Positions 30,440-39,557 of a stretch of DNA of 40,661 nucleotides are shown here, piece by piece. The notes under the pieces were generated by a model, which was not told the DNA's origin, did no database searches, and worked only from the letters and a program-made list of their open reading frames with translations. Both the position numbers and the translations under genes were made by a program. The first letter of the stretch is position 1, and every line of letters starts with the position of its first letter. This DNA comes from Candidatus Nitrotoga sp. BS (GTDB lineage: Bacteria; Pseudomonadota; Gammaproteobacteria; Burkholderiales; Gallionellaceae), in assembly GCF_927797785.1 (NCBI RefSeq), contig NZ_CAKMLL010000085.1:1-40661 (forward strand), written 5' to 3'.

Positions 30440-32419
30440 TCAGAAACTGTAACGCATTTTCAGCCGAATACTTAGGCCGTCTTGCTCCAAGGCGTTCTGC
30501 CAATTGGTGTCGGCGCCCGGGTGCGCGTAGCGCTTGTCGAACAGGTTGTAGATAGCCAGCGAAAGGCCCAGTCCCTTGGCCAGAGCCTCGGTACTCAGGT
30601 TCAGGTTCGAAATTGCGTAGCCGCCCAGATTACTGCTATCCAAGCTCTGTCGTTTGCTGTCGTAGCGAAACTCATAGCCCGCGCGCAGGCCGGCCCACGG
30701 CAAGGGGGCGGACAGGTTCAGCTTGCCCAACACCTTGGGCGAGTTGAGCAGCTTGGCACCGCTGGTGTAGGCCAAGTTCTGCATCGACATACTGCCGCGC
30801 AGGCGTGCGCCCGCTTCCCAGGTCTTGTCGGCCGACAGCTCCAGCCCGTGGGCTTTGACTGTCTCGCCCGACTGATATTGCGCCAGGCCACTCGCCGGAT
30901 CTATGCCCAGCGTGATGAGGTCTCGCATGGTCCACTGGTATACCGAGCTTCGCAGCGTCAGATCGTTGCCCACACGATGATCAGCGACGATTTCCATCGT
31001 GTCGATGCTCTCGCCTTTCAGCTCTGGATTGCGGGCCTGCGCCAGGCCATCGTAGAAATCACGTTCGTAGACGTTGGGGGCACGATGTGCTCGACCGGCC
31101 AGCATTTTGAATGTGGTGGCCGCCGTGGCCTGCCAGATCAGGGCCGCGCGAGGGCTCGACTTGATCCCGGTGACATCGTTGCGATCAACCCGCAGGCCCA
31201 CGGTGCCCGTCAGCGTCTCGGCGATGCGCCATTCGTCCTGGACATAAGTGCCGATGCGGTAGCCCGACTTCGTGATACTGACGTTGTTGTTCGGGTTGGC
31301 AAGGTCGAGCACTGCCTGGTCTGTATGCGCGTTGTCCTGGGCTTCGACCCCCATCATCAACTTGTGTCCGGCCACCGCTGTGGATATCAGGCGCCACTCG
31401 GCACCATACCAGTCACCATTGGCAGGAAAGGAGACTAAGGTGTCGTAGCTGAGGATACTACGGTAGCGGTAATTACCCGTGAACAGCCGTCCAAACACGT
31501 GCAGCGTATCGTCGACGAAGGCGTCCTGGTACTGCAGCTGCGCCAAGTTATAGCGGTCGCCCTGATACTGCCCTGCTACAAGCGGGTCCGAGCGAAATCC
31601 GCCAGTGGGATCGTCCTTGCTGCGATCGCCATGTACCAGATTGAAAGACCAGGGGCCGCGGGCGATGCTCGCGAAGAACTTCTGGCTGCTCTCTGCATCC
31701 ATGCCAGCGGCCACGCCGGAAATGCCGGTCGAGCCGAAATCAAAGAAGCGGTCTTCACCGCGCGCGCGCAGGCTAGACACCGACACCAGTACATCGATGC
31801 CGTTGTCGAGCACCTTGCCCCAGCTTGCTCGCCCTTCGTTCGCGGCTTGTGAGCCATAGTAGGCCGCGCTCAGCTCTGTACCGCCTACATCGGCACCGGT
31901 ACGTGTGATGACGTTGACCACGCCGAACATGGCATTTTGGCCATACACCGCGCCGCCTGGACCGGGGATAAATTCGATGCGCTCAATCATATCCATGTCG
32001 AGTGGAAACTCCCGTCCTGCGGGACCACCGTCATAAACGGGATCGTTGACGCGGTTGCCGTTGACAGTGATCAGCACACGCGCCGTCAGATCGCCTGGCA
32101 GACCTAAGCCACGTGTGCCGAGATAGGTGTACTGACGGTCGTAAGTGATTTGCATACCGGGCAAGCTGGCCATTGCCTCTGCCAGTGTACGCCAGCCGAA
32201 GGTCTTGATCTCCTGGCGGGTAATAACGCTGACTGCTGCGGGAACCTTGCTTTGCTTTTGCTCGTATTTGGAAGCACCGACAATGGTGACGTTGAGTAGC
32301 TCTTCCAGACTTAATTCGGTCAGATCTTTCTTTGCCCAGGCAGCTTCACCCCAAACGGTGGCCGAAAGCAAGATCAGGATGGAAAGGCGGGAAGAGAAGT
32401 GATTAACGGGTGCTTTCAT
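30440..32419 (-). CDS. TonB-dependent outer-membrane receptor, second copy
   Basis: 659 residues: signal peptide (about 1-29), plug domain (about 55-178) and beta-barrel to the C-terminal aromatic residue (RLKMRYSF). The plug shows VPAAVSVITRQEI, TRGLGLPGD, VLITVNGNRVND and RIEFIPGPGGAVYGQNAMFG. Just after the signal is TELSLEELLNV, a motif shared with the other receptor. Such receptors import iron chelates, cobalamin, sugars or other ligands using TonB energy; the ligand cannot be deduced. No transporter, TonB or ExbBD gene is nearby, so signalling rather than uptake may be the main role here. Its ATG overlaps the previous stop (32416-32419). Confidence 0.93.
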   Translation of the reverse strand: MKAPVNHFSSRLSILILLSATVWGEAAWAKKDLTELSLEELLNVTIVGASKYEQKQSKVPAAVSVITRQEIKTFGWRTLAEAMASLPGMQITYDRQYTYLGTRGLGLPGDLTARVLITVNGNRVNDPVYDGGPAGREFPLDMDMIERIEFIPGPGGAVYGQNAMFGVVNVITRTGADVGGTELSAAYYGSQAANEGRASWGKVLDNGIDVLVSVSSLRARGEDRFFDFGSTGISGVAAGMDAESSQKFFASIARGPWSFNLVHGDRSKDDPTGGFRSDPLVAGQYQGDRYNLAQLQYQDAFVDDTLHVFGRLFTGNYRYRSILSYDTLVSFPANGDWYGAEWRLISTAVAGHKLMMGVEAQDNAHTDQAVLDLANPNNNVSITKSGYRIGTYVQDEWRIAETLTGTVGLRVDRNDVTGIKSSPRAALIWQATAATTFKMLAGRAHRAPNVYERDFYDGLAQARNPELKGESIDTMEIVADHRVGNDLTLRSSVYQWTMRDLITLGIDPASGLAQYQSGETVKAHGLELSADKTWEAGARLRGSMSMQNLAYTSGAKLLNSPKVLGKLNLSAPLPWAGLRAGYEFRYDSKRQSLDSSNLGGYAISNLNLSTEALAKGLGLSLAIYNLFDKRYAHPGADTNWQNALEQDGLSIRLKMRYSF

Positions 32420-32952
32420 GGCAGCACCTCATCAGCAAGTTTTAACAATTGGCTACTCATAATAAGACCTGCCTTGTTGGCAACGCCCTGGTTGATATTG
32501 AAACGTATTCGTCCGATGTGCAGCTTCAGTCCAATTATGCCGCCGGAATTGGTGAAGTCTTCGCTGTCACTCACTGTCAGCACCGGAGCTTTGGCCACCG
32601 CACGCAGCAGTGTTTCTACGCGTTGCGATTCATCGGCAGAAATAAACAATACATGGCAGTTGTGCCAGTCATCCGGGCCCACCGACGTGTAAACCTGTAT
32701 CACGCGCTCCTGTATCACACGACCCTGTAACTTAACAAGATTGCCGGACAAAGGTTCAGAACTCAGACCGCAGACCCGCAACTTGCCATCCTTCATGGTC
32801 TTGGCGGGCCACTCCACATATTTAGCGAAGTTGAATAGGAAGCCCGCCTTGATGCTGTCTTCCTTCTGGGTGTCGGCATGGACTACCCCAGACAGTAGCA
32901 TCAGCAACGCTAGCAAAGCCCTTTGCCAGGCAAAAATTGAGGTTACAGACAT
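32416..32952 (-). CDS. YfiR-like periplasmic protein (DUF4154), first copy
   Basis: 178 residues: signal peptide (about 1-26, ending VHA) and a YfiR/DUF4154 domain. Conserved pieces are [14 protein letters not shown] (38-51), LRVCGL (Cys61), WHNCHVLFIS (Cys99), APVLTVSDSEDF, GGIIGLKLHIGRIRFNIN (137-154) and SSQLLKLADE. It is clearly paralogous to the second copy (29852-30412), though the overall sequences have diverged. The start lies three bases after the first receptor's stop and its end overlaps the second receptor's start, giving alternating receptor-YfiR pairs. Predicted to be soluble in the periplasm. Confidence 0.9.
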   Translation of the reverse strand: MSVTSIFAWQRALLALLMLLSGVVHADTQKEDSIKAGFLFNFAKYVEWPAKTMKDGKLRVCGLSSEPLSGNLVKLQGRVIQERVIQVYTSVGPDDWHNCHVLFISADESQRVETLLRAVAKAPVLTVSDSEDFTNSGGIIGLKLHIGRIRFNINQGVANKAGLIMSSQLLKLADEVLP

Positions 32953-32955
32953 AAT

Positions 32956-34974
32956 TTAGAATTTCCAGTCTGCTTTTACATAGAAACCGCGCTGCACCTC
33001 GTTGAGGGTGGACTGTATAAATTGATTGCCAAACTCTGGATGGGCGCTATCAAGCAGGTTTTGACCGACCAGGGAAACCTCCAAATCTTTTTCAGGCTGC
33101 CAGGCCAAACGCATATCCAAGGTGGTGTAGGCGGGAATAGCGTATCGTTTGATTTCGCTGACATACCGCATCCAGGCGTCCCAGCGCACCTTTCTGGTCA
33201 GATCGAGAGAAGAGCGTAGTGAGAATTGGTGAGCCGGCGAGGTGTCGGCATATCCGCTAGGGGTTTGCCCGGGCAAGTCAGCGGTCTGCACCGCCAGGTT
33301 CAGCCAGCTGTAGTTTGCCTGCAACCGCCAGTCCGGTTTGGGTCGCCAGTCTAGAGCGGCCTCCAAGCCATGAGCACGGCCACTGTTGGCATTATTTTCC
33401 TGGGTCTGGAAAAGTAGATAACCGGCCGGCAGTATCAATGTGGGTGCTGCGTTAGCGGCACCACGCAGTTGGTCATAACGATAAAGAAAAGCGGCCAGAT
33501 CCACACTGGTGGTTGGGTTGATCTGAAAGCGCCAGCCCAGGTCCAGGGCATCCAGTTTTTCTTCCTGCAACTGGTTGTTCAAGAATTGCACTACGAAGGG
33601 CGGTACAAAAGGCGGCACTCCAACCGGATCTGCCTGCACATTGATTGCCGCGCCGCGCTCACTGCGTGAGGGCGTGCGGACTGCCCGCGCCAAGGATAAC
33701 CAGACGCTATTTTGCTTATCGGGGGTCCACATAAGACGCAGGTTGGGTTGTAACACGGCGCCGATGTAATTGTTGTGTTCCAGACGCGCGCCCATACTCA
33801 AACTCCAGAGATCAGGTTGCAGGACGATCTCGTCCTGCAGGAAGATGCTGTACTGGGCGGTGTTACGCTTCCTGTCGCTCACTATGAGCAGGGGAGAGCT
33901 GTCAATGCGGTCGCTGATGTGCCGGTAATCCAACCCCCATAACACATCATGGTGATCACCCAAGCCCAGCCGCTGCTTATATTGCAGGTCCAGTGTAAAA
34001 TGTTGCTCGGTTAAGATGACATGCTTATAGCTCGATTGCTCCAGAGAAACCTGAAAGCTGTTCTGACGAGTTGTACTTGCCTTGTCGTCCCAGCGGGCCA
34101 GCAAATGGCTGCCTGACATCTCCTGAGTAGCGCGCACCAGGGTGTTGGCTGGCGGCGCGCTGATCATCGTCAGTTCGTCCCCCGCGCGAGAATTGTAAAC
34201 ACCGCCTTGTAGTTGCAGGCTGCCTGCCTCTTTCAAACTTTCAAGCTTGAAGCCGGCGCTTTGGTTGCGCCAGTCGTCGGCACCTTTTCCACCGGTGACG
34301 CTTTGGGAAACGTCGTAGTCATGCGCCTTGGCGTGAATCTGCACGGACGTGTCCGGATCAAGATTCCAGCCGTAACGTGCCAGAGTGTAGCCGCGCAACT
34401 CACTGCCCGCAGCAAGGACAACCTTGCCACCTAAATTTTGAGAGGGGGAGCTGGTGATAATGTTGATCACACCGTTCACAGCATTGGCGCCCCAGACTGC
34501 GGCACCGGGTCCGCGGATCACTTCAATACGGGCAATATTTTCCAGCGGAATGTCCAGCGCCTCCCACAGCACACCAGAGAATACAGGGTTGTACACGCTG
34601 CGCCCGTCCACCAGCACCAAAAGTTTGTTGCTAAAGCGGTCAGCCTGGCCACGGATGGATACCGCCCATTTGTTGTTACCGAGGGCGGAGACCTGCACCC
34701 CTGGCGCCAGGCGCAGGGCCTCAGGTATATTAGAGGCGCCGCTACGGCGAATCTCCTCGGCTTGAATGACGAAGGCTGCCGCCGCCGTCTTGTGCAGGGT
34801 CTGCTCCTTCTTAGTCACGGAGGTCACCACCACTTGCATCAGCTCTTCCAGACTGAGGTCGAGCGCCGCCAGGTCGCTGTCGGCATGTGCCCAATGCGCA
34901 GGGGCTACCGCCAGGACGAGGCTGATTAATATTGGGGGGATGCGTTTTGAAGTCAAATTCAGGTCATTATTCAT
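32956..34974 (-). CDS. TonB-dependent outer-membrane receptor, first copy
   Basis: 672 residues and the first gene of the operon. Signal peptide about 1-31 (HAH-ADS), then ALDLSLEELMQVVVTSVTKKEQ, plug domain about 55-178 (RRSGASNIPEALRLAPGVQV, VSIRGQADRFSNKLLVLVDG, ARIEVIRGPGAAVWGANAVN) and barrel to the terminal phenylalanine (YVKADWKF). It has the full-length architecture of vitamin B12/siderophore/sugar-type receptors; the ligand is unknown. The DLSLEEL motif is present in both receptors here, followed by the TS(V/A)(T/S)KxEQ-like sequence. No sigma-factor-binding N-terminal extension of the FecA type is present, so signalling would not use a FecI/FecR route. Confidence 0.94.
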   Translation of the reverse strand: MNNDLNLTSKRIPPILISLVLAVAPAHWAHADSDLAALDLSLEELMQVVVTSVTKKEQTLHKTAAAAFVIQAEEIRRSGASNIPEALRLAPGVQVSALGNNKWAVSIRGQADRFSNKLLVLVDGRSVYNPVFSGVLWEALDIPLENIARIEVIRGPGAAVWGANAVNGVINIITSSPSQNLGGKVVLAAGSELRGYTLARYGWNLDPDTSVQIHAKAHDYDVSQSVTGGKGADDWRNQSAGFKLESLKEAGSLQLQGGVYNSRAGDELTMISAPPANTLVRATQEMSGSHLLARWDDKASTTRQNSFQVSLEQSSYKHVILTEQHFTLDLQYKQRLGLGDHHDVLWGLDYRHISDRIDSSPLLIVSDRKRNTAQYSIFLQDEIVLQPDLWSLSMGARLEHNNYIGAVLQPNLRLMWTPDKQNSVWLSLARAVRTPSRSERGAAINVQADPVGVPPFVPPFVVQFLNNQLQEEKLDALDLGWRFQINPTTSVDLAAFLYRYDQLRGAANAAPTLILPAGYLLFQTQENNANSGRAHGLEAALDWRPKPDWRLQANYSWLNLAVQTADLPGQTPSGYADTSPAHQFSLRSSLDLTRKVRWDAWMRYVSEIKRYAIPAYTTLDMRLAWQPEKDLEVSLVGQNLLDSAHPEFGNQFIQSTLNEVQRGFYVKADWKF

Positions 34975-35321
34975 GGCAATAAAAACTACAATCGATCAAG
35001 TCTAATAGCTATTGTCGGCAACCAAGGGCTGTACTTTAATCTCGGCAATATGCCTTACGAGGAAACCTTCTGCAGAGCGTTTGTTTCAGATTTATTTATT
35101 TAGATCTACAAAAGCTCTCGCCCGCAGGGTGCCAAAGCCCTTGCAAATGCGCACGGTGTGAAGTGGATAATGACCACCACATGAAGAATTTCCGCGATGC
35201 GCAGCAAGCGAAGAGTTGACCCGTTAAAATAATTCACAAGCACTGCACTAAGTCTGCACATTGAGTGTTCATACTTGCAAAACGCTACAATATGTCCCTC
35301 ATTATTAAATGAACTGCCGCT
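34975..35321. other. Divergent intergenic region between the receptor operon and tsaD
   Basis: It must hold the promoter of the seven-gene operon (leftward) and that of tsaD (rightward). No Fur-box-like or other known operator was identified and no convincing leftward hexamers were found. Open frames here are short and unrecognised. Confidence 0.4.
35261..35291 (+). promoter_or_regulatory. Possible tsaD promoter
   Basis: TACAAT (35286-35291) lies 30 bases before the start codon, with TTGAGT (35261-35266) upstream at a rather long 19-base spacing. Weak evidence. Confidence 0.35.
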
Positions 35322-36344
35322 ATGAAACTGATATTGGGTATTGAAAGCTCTTGCGATGAAACCGGTGTCGCCATGTATCACGTTGAGCGTGGATTGCTGG
35401 CTCATGCACTACATACACAAGTGGCCATGCACAATGAATATGGCGGCGTGGTGCCGGAACTGGCGTCACGCGATCACATCCATCGCATGCTTCCCTTGAT
35501 ACGCTTGGTGGCAACTGAAGCCAAATGCCGCCTGCAAGATGTGAACGCTATCGCTTATACCCAAGGCCCCGGTTTGTCTGGTGCGCTATTAGTAGGCGCA
35601 AGTATCGCTTGCTCGCTGGCGTATTCACTCAATATTCCTGCCATTGGCATCCACCATCTGGAAGGACATTTGTTATCCCCTCTGTTATCCGACTCCGCCC
35701 TGAATTTTCCTTTCATCGCACTGTTAGTTTCCGGCGGACATACTCAACTCATGCGCGTGGATGGTGTGGGCAAATACACTTTGTTAGGGGATACATTAGA
35801 TGATGCCGCTGGTGAAGCTTTCGATAAGAGTGCCAAGCTTATTGGCCTTTGCTACCCAGGCGGCCCCGAACTGGCTAAGCTGGCTAATCAAGGTCGGCCC
35901 GGTCGATTCCATTTGCCGCGCCCCATGCAACATAGTGGCAATCTGGATTTCAGCTTCAGCGGACTGAAGACTGCCGTGTTAACTCTAACGCGTAAACACA
36001 CGCTAGATGAACAAACTCGTGCTGACATCGCCTATGCCGCACAAGAAGCAATCGTGGATGTACTCACCACCAAGTCCGTGGCTGCAGTAAAGCAAACTGG
36101 ACTTAATCAACTGGTGATCGCCGGCGGAGTAAGTGCAAACCAACAGCTTCGCGCACGACTCAAGGAAGCGGCCAGCAATGGCGGCTTTCGCGTGTTTTAT
36201 CCTGAGCTTGAATTTTGCACCGACAATGGTGCCATGATCGCCTTTGCCGCCGCGCTTCGCCTGCAAGAACAAGAGACGAAAAGCGACTATCGTTTCAATG
36301 TCAAACCGCGCTGGGATTTGCAACAACTCAACTATTCCGAATGA
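35322..36344 (+). CDS. tsaD: tRNA N6-adenosine threonylcarbamoyltransferase
   Basis: TsaD (formerly YgjD/Gcp) transfers threonylcarbamoyl to A37 of tRNAs reading ANN codons, with TsaB and TsaE. The 340-residue product has the ASKHA-fold start [17 protein letters not shown], the metal-binding HxxxH ([10 protein letters not shown] region, and HHLEGH), the SGGHTQLM phosphate loop, [10 protein letters not shown], and [13 protein letters not shown] with [10 protein letters not shown]. Length and motifs are standard. Its end overlaps plsY tail-to-tail by 13 bases (36332-36344). Confidence 0.97.
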   Translation: MKLILGIESSCDETGVAMYHVERGLLAHALHTQVAMHNEYGGVVPELASRDHIHRMLPLIRLVATEAKCRLQDVNAIAYTQGPGLSGALLVGASIACSLAYSLNIPAIGIHHLEGHLLSPLLSDSALNFPFIALLVSGGHTQLMRVDGVGKYTLLGDTLDDAAGEAFDKSAKLIGLCYPGGPELAKLANQGRPGRFHLPRPMQHSGNLDFSFSGLKTAVLTLTRKHTLDEQTRADIAYAAQEAIVDVLTTKSVAAVKQTGLNQLVIAGGVSANQQLRARLKEAASNGGFRVFYPELEFCTDNGAMIAFAAALRLQEQETKSDYRFNVKPRWDLQQLNYSE

Positions 36345-36946
36345 TTGCTGCCCTTCTTGAGAATGCGGCTTTCCTTGCCCGCCCAGAAATTCTGAATATT
36401 GCTCTTGTGGCGCCAAATCAACAATAATGAAATTCCCGTTAACGTCAGCAGATATTCAGACGGTAAATCCAATATCATGGCATAGATAGGTGCACTCACA
36501 GCTGCCACTAATGCCGCCAATGAAGATAGGCGGAACAACATTGCAACCAACACCCAAGTCGCCAATACCGCCAATCCTAACCACACATTAAGCGCTAGCA
36601 GCACACCCAATCCAGTAGCCACGCCCTTGCCACCGTTGAAGCGTAGAAAAACAGGAAAAAGATGACCCAGAAATACTGCAAGCGCCACTGCTGCAACCAC
36701 CATCAAGTTGCCGTCCTGTGGCTCAAAGTGTTGAGCCAACCATACCGCCAGCCAGCCTTTTGCTGCATCACCCAACAATGTTAATATCGCAGCCCATTTA
36801 TTGCCACTACGCAGCACATTGGTCGCACCCGGGTTATGCGAACCGTAAGTGCGTGGATCAGGTAATGCAAACAATCGGCTCATTATCACCGCGAAAGAAA
36901 TCGAACCCAGGAAATAAGCGCATACAACAAAAAACAGGTTCATCAT
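36332..36946 (-). CDS. plsY: Glycerol-3-phosphate acyltransferase PlsY
   Basis: This inner-membrane enzyme moves the acyl group from acyl phosphate to glycerol-3-phosphate, the first step of phospholipid synthesis. About 204 residues with five or more hydrophobic helices. Family motifs [25 protein letters not shown] and [13 protein letters not shown] are present. I use ATG 36944-36946 (MMNLFF), which has AAGG about 8 bases upstream, rather than TTG at 36976. It is divergent from folB with about 90 bases between. Confidence 0.95.
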   Translation of the reverse strand: MMNLFFVVCAYFLGSISFAVIMSRLFALPDPRTYGSHNPGATNVLRSGNKWAAILTLLGDAAKGWLAVWLAQHFEPQDGNLMVVAAVALAVFLGHLFPVFLRFNGGKGVATGLGVLLALNVWLGLAVLATWVLVAMLFRLSSLAALVAAVSAPIYAMILDLPSEYLLTLTGISLLLIWRHKSNIQNFWAGKESRILKKGSNHSE

Positions 36947-37036
36947 TTGAAATACCTTAAAATGTGCTAATGGCAAATTTTTTTAAATTTACAAAGCCAG
37001 CAAACGCCAAACCTATCAAACTCACACTGCTTTTTC

Positions 37037-37399
37037 ATGGATATTATTTTTCTACGCGAACTTAAAATCGAAACACTTATCGGTGTATACGAATGGGAGA
37101 AGCGCGTTCCGCAAACTCTGCAACTGGATATGGAGATTGCGCTGCCGAATACTCGTGCCTGTCAAAGTGACGATATACACGACGCACTTGATTACTCCGA
37201 AATCGTGCGTCACATCCAAAACACACTAAGCAGCCACCACTTCAACCTGCTGGAAGCACTGGCTGAACACATTGCCCAGATTCTGCTTACTGACTTCAAC
37301 GTACCTTGGGTCAAAGTTAGTGTCGCCAAATTAAACGCTATACGTAATAACCGCATGGTGGGCATCAGCATTGAACGCAGTCAGACCAAACCGAACTGA
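37037..37399 (+). CDS. folB: Dihydroneopterin aldolase
   Basis: FolB cleaves 7,8-dihydroneopterin to 6-hydroxymethyl-dihydropterin and glycolaldehyde in folate synthesis. The 120-residue protein has the tunnelling fold marks LKIETLIGVYEWEKRVPQ (catalytic Glu region), DALDYSEIV and FNLLEALAEHIAQ with the conserved Glu, plus the C-terminal VAKLNAI segment with catalytic Lys. Length is typical. The ATG lacks a strong ribosome site. tsaD, plsY and folB together are a conserved neighbourhood in betaproteobacteria. Confidence 0.95.
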   Translation: MDIIFLRELKIETLIGVYEWEKRVPQTLQLDMEIALPNTRACQSDDIHDALDYSEIVRHIQNTLSSHHFNLLEALAEHIAQILLTDFNVPWVKVSVAKLNAIRNNRMVGISIERSQTKPN

Positions 37400-37426
37400 T
37401 ACAGAAACTTCTCACAACTGATTCAT

Positions 37427-38623
37427 CTAGCTTACCGTCACTCGCCCAAATTTGCGCTTGCCTACCTGAGCCACCACCACTGCACCCGTTTGCAATTGCA
37501 GAGCTTTGTCGATGACCTTTTCACCATCCAGCTTGACTGCTCCCTGAGTAATCATACGCAAGGCTTCCGATGTACTTTCCACCAGCCCGGCCTGCTTGAG
37601 TAATTGAGCAATACCGATATTCCCTGTACTGGCGGAAACCGTTACTTCCGGCATGTCTTCTGGCAGCACACCTTGCCTGAAACGCGCCTCGAATTCAGCT
37701 AAAGCATTCTCAGCTGCGGCTCGACTATGGAAGCGCGTGACTATTTCTTGCGCCAGCAATACTTTGATATCGCGTGGATTACGTTCTTGCGCTACTTCTG
37801 CGCGCCATTTGGCAATGGTGCTCATCGACTCAAATGATAGCAACTCCAGATAACTCCACATCAACTTGTCTGAAACAGACATTAACTTGCCAAACATTTC
37901 CTGCGGAGATTCAGTGATGCCAATATAATTTCCAAGAGATTTGGACATCTTGTTTACCCCATCCAAGCCCAACAATAATGGCATGGTAAGCACGCACTGC
38001 GGAGGCTGGCCGTAATGTTTTTGTAGCTCACGCCCCATGAGCAGGTTGAATTTCTGGTCAGAACCGCCTAACTCTAAGTCAGCTTTGAGCGCCACTGAGT
38101 CGTAACCCTGTATCAAGGGATAAATAAATTCATGGATCGCGATTGCCTGGCTGTTCTTGTAGCGTTTGCCGAAATCATCGCGCTCCAGCATACGCGCAAC
38201 AGTATGGGTAGCTGCGAGCTTAATTAAATCAGCCGCGCTAAATTTATCCATCCAAGTAGCATTAAAAACAATTTCGGTTTTATCCGGATCCAGCACCTTG
38301 AATACTTGCTCTCGGTAACTTTCTGCATTTTCTACTACCTGTTCACGAGATAGCGGTGGGCGAGTCGTATTTTTGCCAGTCGGATCGCCTATCATGCCGG
38401 TAAAGTCGCCAATCAAAAATAGCGCATGGTGACCGAGATCCTGTAACTGCCGCATTTTATTAAGCAACACAGTATGCCCAAGATGCAAATCCGGTGCGGT
38501 GGGATCAAATCCAGCCTTGATGCGCAAAGGGCGTCCCAGTACCAATTTTTGATTTAATTCGGTTTCCAACAGCAACTCGTCGCAACCACGTTTGATCACG
38601 CCTATTGATTCTTGTAATGTCAT
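37427..38623 (-). CDS. tyrS: Tyrosyl-tRNA synthetase
   Basis: Class I synthetase charging tRNA-Tyr. The 398-residue product has the HIGH motif as HLGH ([12 protein letters not shown]), the KMSKS loop as KMSKSLGN and a C-terminal S4-like RNA-binding domain (about 335-398). Its length and sequence suit the shorter bacterial TyrRS subgroup (TyrZ-like) found in many proteobacteria. ATG at 38621-38623. folB ends 27 bases away tail-to-tail. No terminator was clear in that gap. Confidence 0.96.
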   Translation of the reverse strand: MTLQESIGVIKRGCDELLLETELNQKLVLGRPLRIKAGFDPTAPDLHLGHTVLLNKMRQLQDLGHHALFLIGDFTGMIGDPTGKNTTRPPLSREQVVENAESYREQVFKVLDPDKTEIVFNATWMDKFSAADLIKLAATHTVARMLERDDFGKRYKNSQAIAIHEFIYPLIQGYDSVALKADLELGGSDQKFNLLMGRELQKHYGQPPQCVLTMPLLLGLDGVNKMSKSLGNYIGITESPQEMFGKLMSVSDKLMWSYLELLSFESMSTIAKWRAEVAQERNPRDIKVLLAQEIVTRFHSRAAAENALAEFEARFRQGVLPEDMPEVTVSASTGNIGIAQLLKQAGLVESTSEALRMITQGAVKLDGEKVIDKALQLQTGAVVVAQVGKRKFGRVTVS

Positions 38624-38951
38624 GTTGAGCAGATTCTTTTATGTTCGTTAATCAAGGCAAATAATAATTTACCCATAAAACCAAACAACGCTCGCAAATT
38701 TGCGTGCGTTATTGGATATATTTGATCGGAATGTTTTAAGGCTACAGCGCAAGCAGGTTCGGTTGAGTTATCTGCCTCCCGCTCCGTTTAGTGGTTAACC
38801 AAGTGACCTGGGGAAAAGTACAACGTGCCGTGGATTGCGCTGCCAATTATCATAACTTATTGAATTAAAAACAAATGTAATTATTTTTCTAAAACACCGA
38901 TGCACTATACCAAGCCACCACTAAGTGTGGTACTTCGAAATTGAGTCCGCA
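38624..38951. other. Intergenic region upstream of tyrS
   Basis: Contains the tyrS leader/promoter area with one marked palindrome (38687-38710). No gene seen; base composition becomes AT-rich toward 38900. Confidence 0.4.
38687..38710. repeat. Near-perfect palindrome in the tyrS leader
   Basis: AACGC-T-CGCAAATTTGCG-T-GCGTT: two 11-12 base arms meeting at AAATTT with one mismatch. It could be a protein-binding site or a hairpin in the tyrS transcript. No T run follows on either strand, so it is not a standard terminator. Confidence 0.45.
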
Positions 38952-39557
38952 TTATTTTAAAGACTCAATTGAAATTCCATGCTCACTAGACCATGGAACA
39001 GGCCACGACCAAACAGTTAATGCGTATTTAGTTCCAGATGTTACATCAAGAGCTTGATGAGGGTGCGTAACCTGTCCCGGCCAAAAAAGTGCATGCCCAA
39101 CGGGAAGATCTTTGTTGTTGTAATCTTGCCGAGGAAAAGAAAGGCCGCCCCCAGTATAATCATTATTAAGCTTTACAAGCATTGATACAAGAGAGACATC
39201 ATGATGTAGCCTCATGTTTTTTACATCATTTTCTCCATAACGTACCAAATAAGGAGAAGTAAATCCTAGAATATTCAACAGTGGATAGACATAAAGAAGC
39301 GAAGGAAGACATTTGTCCATAATTTGTTTGCAAATATCGATTGAAAACACTCTGCTTAAATTATGAAGGTTAAGTTCAGAAGCGGCATATCCATCTGGAT
39401 TGTGCGCATAAAATAATTCTGGTCTTGAATCTAACTCTTTAATAAGACCCGCACAAAATTCAGGCGTCCAAAAAGGAGTCGAAAATATATCACTAGCGAC
39501 CTGTGTAAATACTCCGCATTTAGGTGCTATGTAATCTTTGCTATGTAAAATTATCAT
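38952..39557 (-). CDS. 2-oxoglutarate/Fe(II)-dependent oxygenase-like protein
   Basis: The 201-residue protein shows the double-stranded beta-helix pattern of 2OG-Fe(II) oxygenases (prolyl-4-hydroxylase-like). The facial triad is suggested by HHDVS (H-x-D) near residue 118 and His in THPHQALDVTSGTKYALTVW near 167. The Lys/Tyr after it would bind 2-oxoglutarate, and GGGLSFP is the strand before GHALFWPG. Substrate unknown; relatives hydroxylate proteins or small molecules. The gene is noticeably more AT-rich than its neighbours and lies alone at the start of an accessory stretch, suggesting horizontal gain. ATG 39555-39557 follows an AT-rich leader. Confidence 0.75.
   Translation of the reverse strand: MIILHSKDYIAPKCGVFTQVASDIFSTPFWTPEFCAGLIKELDSRPELFYAHNPDGYAASELNLHNLSRVFSIDICKQIMDKCLPSLLYVYPLLNILGFTSPYLVRYGENDVKNMRLHHDVSLVSMLVKLNNDYTGGGLSFPRQDYNNKDLPVGHALFWPGQVTHPHQALDVTSGTKYALTVWSWPVPWSSEHGISIESLK

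Noticed and set aside
34438-34929. 163-codon plus-strand frame inside the first receptor gene
   Set aside because: Antisense shadow of the plug-domain coding region.
32956-34974. FecA-like signalling receptor with sigma/anti-sigma partners
   Set aside because: No N-terminal signalling extension after the signal peptide and no FecI/FecR-type genes nearby.
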